A model generated the notes under the pieces. It ran no database searches and had not been told where the DNA came from. It worked only from the letters and a program-made list of their open reading frames with translations. A DNA stretch of 17,197 nucleotides, taken from contig CAKURW010000039.1 in assembly GCA_934675795.1 (NCBI GenBank), positions 1 through 17,197 on the forward strand, given 5' to 3'. Below, in pieces: positions 1 through 5,750 of this stretch. The DNA is from an uncultured Collinsella sp. Its GTDB lineage: Bacteria; Actinomycetota; Coriobacteriia; Coriobacteriales; Coriobacteriaceae. Each line of letters begins with the position of its first letter. The first letter of the stretch is position 1. The translations under genes and the position numbers were made by a program.

Positions 1-11
1 GGGTATCGGGT

Positions 12-49
12 TCCCACATTCATCCGCACATGTGCGGATGAATGTGGGA
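12..49. repeat. 38-bp perfect palindrome
   Basis: Arms 12-30 and 31-49 are exact reverse complements with no loop (centre TGTGCGGATG on the right arm). No T-run follows on either strand, so it does not look like an intrinsic terminator. It could be a protein-binding site, a recombination or replication-related site, or a cruciform-forming repeat. What is seen is the symmetry only; the role is unknown. Confidence 0.85.
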
Positions 50-111
50 GGTGTTCGGATAAAGTCGATAATCAAGGCGGGAGTGCCGTGCTTCCTTTAC
101 CGAAAATCCAT

Positions 112-140
112 TTGGTAAACCCGGCGCCCGTGGGTAAAAT
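112..140 (+). promoter_or_regulatory. sigma-70-type promoter for short RNA
   Basis: TTGGTA at 112-117 and TAAAAT at 135-140 are separated by exactly 17 bp. They match the -35 and -10 consensus at 4/6 and 5/6 positions. Initiation would fall near 146-148, with no good open reading frame before the terminator at 196-232. It is therefore a likely promoter of a short non-coding RNA. Confidence 0.65.
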
Positions 141-145
141 AAGGT

Positions 146-232
146 TGACGGCAGCCCAAGTAGTGAAGAGCTGGGCAGCGCCGTTGCTTGGATTAAGGGG
201 TCATCGCCTTAGCGGCGTCGACCCCTCTTTTT
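146..232 (+). ncRNA. candidate antisense RNA (type I antitoxin-like)
   Basis: This is a predicted ~87-nt transcript between a good promoter (112-140) and a strong intrinsic terminator (196-232). It holds an upstream stem-loop (GCCCA at 154-158 with TGGGC at 172-176) and the terminator hairpin. It contains no convincing ORF. It runs convergently into the small gene at 209-334 on the other strand and is fully complementary to that gene's last codons and 3' untranslated region. This is the layout of type I antitoxins such as RatA or RNA II of par. The antisense role is inferred from layout; no family was recognised. Confidence 0.5.
196..232 (+). terminator. intrinsic terminator of the short RNA
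   Basis: A 7-bp stem (AGGGGTC 196-202 with GACCCCT 220-226) is extended by CGCC/GGCG (205-208/214-217) and followed by CTTTTT (227-232). On the minus strand the same hairpin is followed only by TTAATCC, so termination there should be weak. The minus-strand mRNA would then read into the antisense region. Confidence 0.8.
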
Positions 233-334
233 ATGCTTCGTACGCTGCTTGAGTGCCTCGGTAAGTCCGATAAGCGCCGTGAGGAGCGAGACCAAAGCGG
301 TCAGGAGCTTCACAAAATCAGTCAGATCGGTCAT
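209..334 (-). CDS. 41-aa hydrophobic/basic peptide, type I toxin-like
   Basis: The peptide starts MTDLTDFVKLL. Residues ~8-28 form a Leu/Ala/Thr-rich hydrophobic stretch that could span a membrane, followed by a strongly basic tail (KHKKRGRRR) ending at the stop codon. The ATG at 334 is chosen because GGGAGG (343-348) lies 8 nt upstream; an in-frame ATG six bases earlier is too close to it. The stop codon lies inside the loop of the terminator hairpin of the convergent short RNA. Length, one hydrophobic helix, charged C-terminus and an overlapping antisense transcript are the traits of type I toxins (TxpA, BsrG, Fst, Ldr). I do not recognise a specific family. A small membrane protein of other function is the alternative. 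Confidence 0.6.
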   Translation of the reverse strand: MTDLTDFVKLLTALVSLLTALIGLTEALKQRTKHKKRGRRR

Positions 335-359
335 GGGCATCACCTCCCGTCGCATGGAG

Positions 360-391
360 GGCGCTGCCCGGCACATGGAACTGCCGTCAAC
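360..391 (-). repeat. inverted copy of the short-RNA 5' region
   Basis: Read on the minus strand, 391-381 is GTTGACGGCAG and 369-360 is GGGCAGCGCC. The same two blocks occur in the same order on the plus strand at 144-154 and 173-182. The spacers differ (11 versus 18 nt). The predicted small-gene mRNA and the short RNA therefore begin with nearly the same sequence. Confidence 0.75.
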
Positions 392-398
392 AACTGCA

Positions 399-407
399 AT
401 TCTATCA
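399..407 (-). promoter_or_regulatory. extended -10 promoter for the 41-aa gene
   Basis: On the minus strand TG-A-TAGAAT lies at 407-399, an extended -10 with a 5/6 hexamer. Only a poor -35 (TTCGTA, 18-bp spacer) lies upstream. Initiation near 392 would give a ~58-nt leader before the ATG at 334 and would start at the shared GTTGACGGCAG block. Confidence 0.45.
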
Positions 408-513
408 AAGTACTGCTATAAATACGAATATATGTTCGATAATAACAGTGACGTGATTCTCTCAAAGTGTGGCTTTACGCAAGGATGCCGGAAAGCTGCA
501 CTGTGCGATTTCA

Positions 514-527
514 TGTCCGCACGGACA
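514..527. repeat. short inverted repeat upstream of exonuclease gene
   Basis: TGTCCG (514-519) and CGGACA (522-527) are exact complements around a 2-bp centre, lying ~65 bp upstream of the exonuclease start. This could be an operator half-site pair. No function is shown. Confidence 0.35.
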
Positions 528-592
528 CTTATCCTTACGGCAATGTAGCTGCCTGTGAAACAGGCGGCAGTTGACGGAGAAAGGCCCTCACC

Positions 593-1327
593 GTGCCAGA
601 CAAAAAGACGCCGTGTATCTCGGCTATCGATACGACGAACTTTGCGCGCCAGATCGTGCTGGACTTTGAGTTTGCGCCGGTGCCAAAGCAGCGCCAGCGC
701 CGTGGACTGCGCAATGAGATCATCGAGGTCGGCGCCGTCAAGCTCGATTACCACGGCAACGTTATGGGCGAGTTCTCGCAGTTTGTGCAGACGGAATTTA
801 CCGAAGGCGTTGCGTTTCCCGTCCGCGAGCTCACAGGGATATCGGCTGTGGATACCGCGATGGCCGATCCGCTCTATGTGGTGATCAAAAGGCTCAGCGA
901 TTGGATTGGTCGCTACTCCGCCCAGGTGGTCTGTTGGAGCGGGGCGGATCGTCGACAGCTTTTGACCGAGTGCCAGGCAAATCATATCGATCTTTCCGCA
1001 TTTCCTACGGACTGGGCCGACCTGCAGGCGTTTTACACCTCGATTATGGACGTGGGCAGCCACGGGTGTGTCTCTTTGAGTGACGCGGCAACGTGGTTTG
1101 GCATCGAGTTCGACGAGTCGACGGGCCACGCCCACAGCGCCCTTGCCGATGCGCGCGTGACCGCCAAGCTGCTCAAGCAGATGATGGACGGGGACTACCG
1201 CGTGAGCCCGTGCGCCCAGGAGGTCCGTCAACGGTGGGGGATGGGCGAGCGAGCCCGGATGCGCCTTTCCGACAAGTGCCTCGGGTCGAGCGACCTGCTG
1301 CTGAAGCTGAAGGCGGAGGGGAGATAG
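593..1327 (+). CDS. DEDDh 3'-5' exonuclease (RNase T/DnaQ epsilon-like)
   Basis: 244 aa. It carries the exonuclease motifs in order: Exo I VLDFEF (Asp24, Glu26), then NEIIEVGAV and LTGIS typical of the DnaQ/RNase T fold, Exo II around WSGADRRQL (Asp119), and Exo III HSALADA (His181, Asp186), the DEDDh arrangement. Such enzymes remove nucleotides from 3' ends of DNA or RNA with two metal ions. With no polymerase fused, this is a stand-alone exonuclease in the KapD/ERI-1-like group; DNA versus RNA preference cannot be read from sequence. GTG is used as start, with GAGAAAGG about 8 nt upstream. The C-terminal ~45 residues are basic and extend beyond the nuclease core. It converges with the 411-aa gene, with only ~43 bp between stop codons and no visible terminator. 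Confidence 0.85.
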   Translation: MPDKKTPCISAIDTTNFARQIVLDFEFAPVPKQRQRRGLRNEIIEVGAVKLDYHGNVMGEFSQFVQTEFTEGVAFPVRELTGISAVDTAMADPLYVVIKRLSDWIGRYSAQVVCWSGADRRQLLTECQANHIDLSAFPTDWADLQAFYTSIMDVGSHGCVSLSDAATWFGIEFDESTGHAHSALADARVTAKLLKQMMDGDYRVSPCAQEVRQRWGMGERARMRLSDKCLGSSDLLLKLKAEGR

Positions 1328-1370
1328 GCGGCGTTGGCCGTCTGCATGGCGCGTGGCCTGTCGCGTATCG

Positions 1371-2606
1371 CTACTCTTCCTGCCGCTTGGCAGGCAGGAT
1401 GTAGACGTTCTCGGCGTCCACGGCGATCTGCGTGGGGCGGTTGTAGAGGGTGTCTACTTCCATTACGCTCTGCTTGAACGGTGCGACGTCAGGCGTCTTT
1501 GCCCGATGGAGCTTCTCGAGGAGTTTCTCGGATTGTCTGTCGTTGAACCTGCCGATGTCCTCTCCTGCACCCTCGAGTGCCTCGTCGATGAGCGTATGTT
1601 CGCCCACGGGGGTCTTTGCGATGGCGTGACCGAGCAATTTGCCCGCGGACGCGATGCCGCCCAGCAGTGCCGCATCGACGGTGTCGGCAGTTCCCGCCTC
1701 GAGGGCGTCGTAACACTCGGTGTAGAGCTCGCGATACGCAATCGAATCGGCCTCGATCTTCGCGGTGGCGTCCGCGAGCTTTGCGGGCTCGAAGTTCTGG
1801 GCGAGCATGGGTTCGAGGAACAGTGAGAACGCGTGGATGTAGGTGGCGAGCTGGCAGTCTTTGAGGTAGTCGAGCACCTTGTCGAGGCGTCTGCCCAAGC
1901 CGTCTCGCACCTCGATGAACCCTCTCTTTTTCAGATCCGCTTGCGCCTGCGAGCGGAAGAGTTCCATGTCCTGCGCGGACGACTGCTTGATGTCGAGCAC
2001 CTTCATATGGGCGTTTGCCATGTAGGTGGCGTTGCCGTAGTTGAGGCCGTAACCGTTGAGGATGTCTGCGAGCGTCTTGAGGTTGCCACGCATGTTGGCC
2101 TTGTCGCGCTGACGCATGTACTCGAGCACCTCGTCGACGGACTCCTGGATGGAGTCGAGCTTTTGGTTTATCTGCGCGATTGCGGCTGCCATGAACAACG
2201 ACGTCGGGTCGTAAGGCACTTGAGTGACGCTCGTGGCGATGTCGCCCTCGACTACGTGGAAGCGCGCCTGTCCAAAGCCCTTGACTGCGTCGCGGTAGCC
2301 CCCTGTGAGACCGCTGCCGTCCTTGAACGAGTTGAGTTTCGACGGATCGAGCGGGTTGCCAAATTTGTCAGTCGCCTGGAGCAGCGTGGGTACGCTCACC
2401 GTGTTAGTGACGGTGCGAAACATCGAGGGGAGCGAGGCGAACGCCACGCCGAGCTGGGGGATTCGCTCGAGCGGCAGCTTGATGGCGCCGGAGATGTCCG
2501 CCCGCTCCTGGGTGAGCGCGAGGTGGATTTTGGTCGATGCGAGCTGTTTTGCCACGAGTTCCTCTCGGCCGCCGTCCGTTGAGGGTTTGATCTCGTTGTC
2601 TGCCAT
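1371..2606 (-). CDS. unrecognised 411-aa helical cytoplasmic protein
   Basis: The start at 2606 (MADNEIKPST) is chosen because AAGGAG lies ~7 nt upstream; the frame is open further up but without a ribosome site. There is no signal peptide or clear membrane segment. Residues ~133-170 (PTSLFMAAAIAQINQKLD, then IQESVDEVLEYMRQRDKA) read as an amphipathic coiled coil. It is followed by LADILNGYG and a KVLDIKQ segment that resembles a widespread, unnamed family of Firmicutes/Actinobacteria proteins. Residues 312-333 are Gly/Ala-rich and mildly hydrophobic. The C-terminus (TLYNRPTQIAVDAENVYIL) looks like a small beta region. It stands alone with its own promoter. Function unknown; I would not assign one. 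Confidence 0.8.
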   Translation of the reverse strand: MADNEIKPSTDGGREELVAKQLASTKIHLALTQERADISGAIKLPLERIPQLGVAFASLPSMFRTVTNTVSVPTLLQATDKFGNPLDPSKLNSFKDGSGLTGGYRDAVKGFGQARFHVVEGDIATSVTQVPYDPTSLFMAAAIAQINQKLDSIQESVDEVLEYMRQRDKANMRGNLKTLADILNGYGLNYGNATYMANAHMKVLDIKQSSAQDMELFRSQAQADLKKRGFIEVRDGLGRRLDKVLDYLKDCQLATYIHAFSLFLEPMLAQNFEPAKLADATAKIEADSIAYRELYTECYDALEAGTADTVDAALLGGIASAGKLLGHAIAKTPVGEHTLIDEALEGAGEDIGRFNDRQSEKLLEKLHRAKTPDVAPFKQSVMEVDTLYNRPTQIAVDAENVYILPAKRQEE

Positions 2607-2640
2607 AGCGTGCTCCTTGTTTGCGTTGATCGCCGTGGGC

Positions 2641-2696
2641 ATTATCTCATTGCTAGGTGGCTTGCCAGAGCGGGGTAGAGACCGAGCGTCTGGCAA
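2641..2696 (-). promoter_or_regulatory. promoter and operator-like inverted repeat of 411-aa gene
   Basis: On the minus strand, an extended -10 (TGA-GATAAT, hexamer at 2641-2646) follows CTGGCA (2663-2668) with a 16-bp spacer, giving a ~28-nt leader before the ATG at 2606. An exact 8-bp inverted repeat, TTGCCAGA (2662-2669) and TCTGGCAA (2689-2696), covers the -35 element. That position would suit a repressor or activator site. Confidence 0.5.
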
Positions 2697-2788
2697 AACT
2701 CGTTAACTGATTGCATTTCAGCGGATTGGGTTGATTGCAAGAGAAGGACGGCTATCCATCTGCCCTTCCCAGTTGAGTTCGCTTTGAG

Positions 2789-4603
2789 CTACTGTTCGTG
2801 CCTATGCTGCTTGGGCTCAAGCCTTCTCGCTGCCGCGAAGCAGGCCGTGGCCGCCATGGCTAATGCGATGCTGGCCATCCAAGCGGAGTCGCCGGTTACG
2901 GCGAGCTTTGGTTCATCGGTTGTCGTGTGTCCCGACCTTTTTGTAGACGCCTCGTCGGCGTCCTTTTCAGGAGTGGCAGGATCACTTTTGTTGTCGCCGG
3001 GTGAATCTACATCGGTCTTGCCGCCCGCCTGCTCCCCTTGGGCCTTCCCCTCCACGGTGAAGGATGCATCGGTCGCCGTCCCGTCCTTCCAGACGGCCGT
3101 GACGGTGTGTCCGCCGGCGGCAAGCGTGTCCAGGTAGGCCGGCTTGAGCTCGATAATCGTGCTGCCCTTGGTTGCGGTGTAGTTCTCAGCGGAGGCCTCA
3201 TTTCCGTCCACGAGGAGACGCGTGAACTCATCGAGAGGACCGCTGAAGCGGAAGGTCAGACCGTCCTCGTTGCCCTTTGCATATGCCTGCCCGTTGCCCT
3301 TGGTGGCGGCATACAGCGGGGCGGTCACGTCGAAGGTGACGTCCTCCGCGTCGTCGACATCAAAGGTCCGGACGCCGGTCTTGCCGTTACGCTCGGCGTA
3401 GGCGGAGCTGTAGACGAAGGTCTCATGACCCGCCTTGTCGAGGACCGCGAGGGCATGGATTTCAAACGAGCCCATCGAGAGCGACGTGGGGAACTCGATT
3501 TCGATATAGCCTCTTGCCGCATCGTAGCTGCAGCTCAACGTTTTACGGGCCTTTACGGAGTTCGGGTCCTCGACATAGCCGGGGTCGCCGAGAATCGGGG
3601 AGACAGACTTCACGCCGTCCGCGTCGCCTACATTGCAATAGATGCGGAGGAGCCCGCCGACAGGGACTCTCTTCGCGGAGATGGAAACGTTCGAGACCGT
3701 GGGCGGGTTCCGGTCGATCGCGCTGCCGGTCACCTCGAAGCACAGCTCGCTCGGGTCGGCAACCGAGAAAGTCGCGCCCGAGATGCCGTTGGCCCTGGCG
3801 TAGGAACTCTCGTACACATCGGTCTCGAACCCTAGGTCATCGGTGACCGAAAGGCCGATCAGCCTGTGCCTTCCGATCCTATTGCTGTCGAATGTGAGGT
3901 CGAACCCGTCGATAGACGAGCCTCCGTGATAATAGGCCGACGAAACGGAGCAGCCGTCGTCCTTATCCTCCCAGCCCCGCTGCAGTATGGGGGAAACGGA
4001 GCGAACGCCGTCCGGGTCCGCGACGGACCAAGAGATGTGGAAGTCGGCACCGGTCGCGACCTCCCTGCTCGAGAGCGACACGGAGGACACGGTCGGCGGG
4101 TTCTGGTCCGCGGGCCCCTCGGTCACCTCATAGACGAGGGGGCTGGTGGCGAAGGTCGGAGAGTTGAGTCCCTTCTCCTCGGCATACGCCGCGTCGTAGA
4201 CATCGGTAACCCATCCAAGGCTATCGGTCACGCCGAGGCCGATGATCCGGTACCTGCAGGGCCGGTCGCTCGGGGAGGTGGGGATATCGAAGCCCGCGGT
4301 CGTGTCGCCGGTCGACCGGAAGGCGAGGCGGGAGCTGTTGCCCTGGTCCCCGTCATCGCTATCGACGACGACCTCGACTATCGGCGTGACTGACCGCACC
4401 CCATCGGGGTCGTCCACATCGTAGCCGACATGCAGCGTGGAGCCGGCCGTGACTGTCGTCGCGGATAACGTCACGTTGGAGATGCTGGGCGGGTTCGGGT
4501 CCGACGCAGCGAGGGCGGTTGAGGGCAAAGCTAGCGCTACGGCGGCGGACAGCGGGACGAGCAGGCTAAGCGCGAAGCGCCTGGAGAATTTCAAGGAGGT
4601 CAT
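2789..4603 (-). CDS. secreted cell-wall-anchored repeat protein (LAVTG sorting signal)
   Basis: 604 aa. Residues 1-33 are a signal peptide (basic start, long Ala/Leu core, cleavage near STALA-A). Three homologous Ig-like units follow at ~38-163, 168-293 and 299-427. Each opens with NPPxxSxVxxS, contains a DxDGVRSVxPI motif and ends near VTDVYxxxYA..G. A fourth domain at ~428-516 (GLTFRFSGPLDEF, VDGNEASAENYTATKGST, LDTLAAGGHTVT) resembles a terminal domain common in Gram-positive surface proteins. Residues 517-566 are a charged, Pro/Asp/Lys linker. The C-terminus has LAVTGD at 567-572, a hydrophobic segment and RR..KQHRH, a sorting signal of the LAXTG type used by class E sortases of Actinobacteria. 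Adhesion or mucus/sugar binding is plausible but unproven. The ATG at 4603 has no clear ribosome site. No sortase gene is present. Confidence 0.85.
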   Translation of the reverse strand: MTSLKFSRRFALSLLVPLSAAVALALPSTALAASDPNPPSISNVTLSATTVTAGSTLHVGYDVDDPDGVRSVTPIVEVVVDSDDGDQGNSSRLAFRSTGDTTAGFDIPTSPSDRPCRYRIIGLGVTDSLGWVTDVYDAAYAEEKGLNSPTFATSPLVYEVTEGPADQNPPTVSSVSLSSREVATGADFHISWSVADPDGVRSVSPILQRGWEDKDDGCSVSSAYYHGGSSIDGFDLTFDSNRIGRHRLIGLSVTDDLGFETDVYESSYARANGISGATFSVADPSELCFEVTGSAIDRNPPTVSNVSISAKRVPVGGLLRIYCNVGDADGVKSVSPILGDPGYVEDPNSVKARKTLSCSYDAARGYIEIEFPTSLSMGSFEIHALAVLDKAGHETFVYSSAYAERNGKTGVRTFDVDDAEDVTFDVTAPLYAATKGNGQAYAKGNEDGLTFRFSGPLDEFTRLLVDGNEASAENYTATKGSTIIELKPAYLDTLAAGGHTVTAVWKDGTATDASFTVEGKAQGEQAGGKTDVDSPGDNKSDPATPEKDADEASTKRSGHTTTDEPKLAVTGDSAWMASIALAMAATACFAAARRLEPKQHRHEQ

Positions 4604-4984
4604 TGACGATGCCGATCTTCCATAATTGTTGCAACGATACCAGTATATCTTTGGCCCACGCTAGCCTGATGTTCTTTCCGCGAACGGCTCGTTAGTTTAG
4701 AGACGGCGTATGGACGCCCGTCTCGTCCAAGTTTCTCGTAAGGGCGATTATGAGGGCATGAAGAGACTTTCTCGGAACAATCAATTGGGGATATCAAAGA
4801 AATGCTGGACGCCGCCCGATCGCTCAATGCCTTTGAGGCGAAATGCGGCGCATCGGCTACGTTGTTGAGATCATTTATCGAGCGATACGTCATTCCAGCC
4901 GAGGCCACCATCATGAGGCTTCTGTTCCTACGCCCCCGCAATCCCGCGGGCCGCACTCAACAGCTCATACTCCCTCTGGCTCCA
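4604..4984. other. 381-bp gene-poor stretch upstream of surface protein gene
   Basis: I see no convincing gene. On the minus strand TATACT (4643-4648 region) could be the -10 for the surface-protein gene but lacks a good -35. An imperfect inverted repeat lies at 4700-4725 (GAGACGGCGT against ACGCCCGTCTC, one bulged base) without a T-run. A 118-codon minus frame crosses the block and its stop overlaps the surface protein's ATG. It has no ribosome site or protein-like features. Confidence 0.5.
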
Positions 4985-5350
4985 CTAGTACAGCTCGGCC
5001 GTGCGTACGGCGTCGCGACACAGGTCCAGAAACACCTCAGCTCCCTCGCAGAAGCACTCGCGGGCAAAGTCACCCGAGCCGCTTGCGACGCACGAGCCGT
5101 CGGCAAACAGCTTCCAGCTGGACGGCTCACGCGAGTCATCTCCGAGAAGCTGAATCTGCAGCACGTGCGGGTCGCCAGTGGCACAGAGCTCTTCCTCGAG
5201 CTTCTGCACCGTAAAGCACATCTGGTGGGAGAGACTGCTCTTGACCATAGCCGAGGCATAGCCGTTCGGCTTGTCCAGAAGATGCATTCGTTTTGGCTTG
5301 GCTGCCAGGTTGTGGAAGTTGCGCTCACTGCGCACGGAGAAATTGTCCAT
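4985..5350 (-). CDS. unrecognised 121-aa protein
   Basis: The start MDNFSVRSERN at 5350 is chosen for the AAAGGAG about 5 nt upstream; the open frame continues further up into the repeat block but without signals. The protein is soluble, with no signal peptide or membrane segment. It has five Cys, two of them in FARECFCEGAEVFLDLCRDAV near the C-terminus, and a HVLQIQLLGDD / SWKLFADGS stretch that reads as beta strands followed by a helix. I do not recognise the family. It sits downstream of the 400-bp repeat-rich block and is transcribed away from it. It is real as judged by ribosome site and clean frame, but is probably lineage-restricted. Confidence 0.65.
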   Translation of the reverse strand: MDNFSVRSERNFHNLAAKPKRMHLLDKPNGYASAMVKSSLSHQMCFTVQKLEEELCATGDPHVLQIQLLGDDSREPSSWKLFADGSCVASGSGDFARECFCEGAEVFLDLCRDAVRTAELY

Positions 5351-5497
5351 ACGGACTCCTTTCATCGATGTTGGCAGGGCCACCGTGCCTCTTGGCCGGT
5401 TGGCGTCGGGATCGTGGAGCCAACTCTCTACCCCGACTCTGGATAAAACGCGCCCGCTCCTTGCGGGCACGATGGAGTCTATCAGCGCACGCGGACA

Positions 5498-5545
5498 GAA
5501 ATCAAGCGCCGCCTGCGAAATGACGCGCGGGCGGCGCTTGATTTC
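5498..5545. repeat. 16-bp perfect inverted repeat, 16-nt loop
   Basis: Left arm 5498-5513 (GAAATCAAGCGCCGCC) and right arm 5530-5545 are exact reverse complements around a 16-nt loop. No T-run follows on either strand, so it is not a canonical terminator. It lies about 28 bp from the first of the four direct repeats. Confidence 0.85.
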
Positions 5546-5568
5546 GCCGGCTGTCGCTAGGCTTAAAT

Positions 5569-5684
5569 CCGAAAAAGTGTCGAAATCTCCCGTATAAAAG
5601 TACGGAAAAGTGTCGAAGATAGGCACCTTAGAACTTCGGAAAAGTGTCAAATTCGATAGACAAATTATCAGGAAAAGTGTAGCT
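5569..5684. repeat. four direct repeats (GGAAAAGTGTCGAA-like), 33/34/33-bp period
   Basis: The core AAAAGTGT occurs at 5573-5580, 5606-5613, 5640-5647 and 5673-5680. Flanks are shared: CCGAAAAAGTGTCGAA, CGGAAAAGTGTCGAA, CGGAAAAGTGTCAAA and AGGAAAAGTGTAGCT. The period is close to three helical turns, so the sites face the same side of the DNA. The spacers are unrelated, ~18 bp, too short for CRISPR. This looks like an iteron-type protein-binding array. Confidence 0.8.
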
Positions 5685-5750
5685 GGATGACAAGACAGCA
5701 CTTAGAAGCCGGTGCTGGATGCGGGATCCTGCGGCAGCCTTCAGCTCTCG

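Larger units (their letters stand above)
5351..5750. other. 400-bp non-coding block rich in repeats
   Basis: No gene is supported. From left to right it contains a GC hairpin (GCCCGC 5452-5457, GCGGGC 5463-5468) that on the minus strand is followed by GCGTTTTA, a 16-bp perfect inverted repeat (5498-5545), and four direct repeats with core AAAAGTGT (5573-5680). The block separates two minus-strand genes of unknown function. It may hold the control region of the 121-aa gene or the remnant or target of a mobile element. Confidence 0.6.

Noticed and set aside
12..49. intrinsic terminator
   Set aside because: No T-run follows on either strand.
233..421. 62-codon plus frame beginning in the terminator T-run
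   Set aside because: It starts within the terminator tail, has no ribosome site and is antisense to the better-supported 41-codon gene.
3038..3835. 265-codon plus-strand frame inside the surface protein gene
   Set aside because: Antisense to a gene with signal peptide, repeats and sorting signal; no protein-like features.
4600..4956. 118-codon minus frame ending on the surface protein's ATG
   Set aside because: The stop/start overlap is suggestive of coupling, but there is no ribosome site, Ser/Arg-rich composition and no recognisable domain.
4802..5446. 214-codon plus frame overlapping the 121-aa gene
   Set aside because: No ribosome site, and it overlaps a better-supported minus-strand gene.
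5569..5684. CRISPR array
   Set aside because: Repeats are only ~14 bp with ~18-bp spacers and variable ends, and no cas gene is near.
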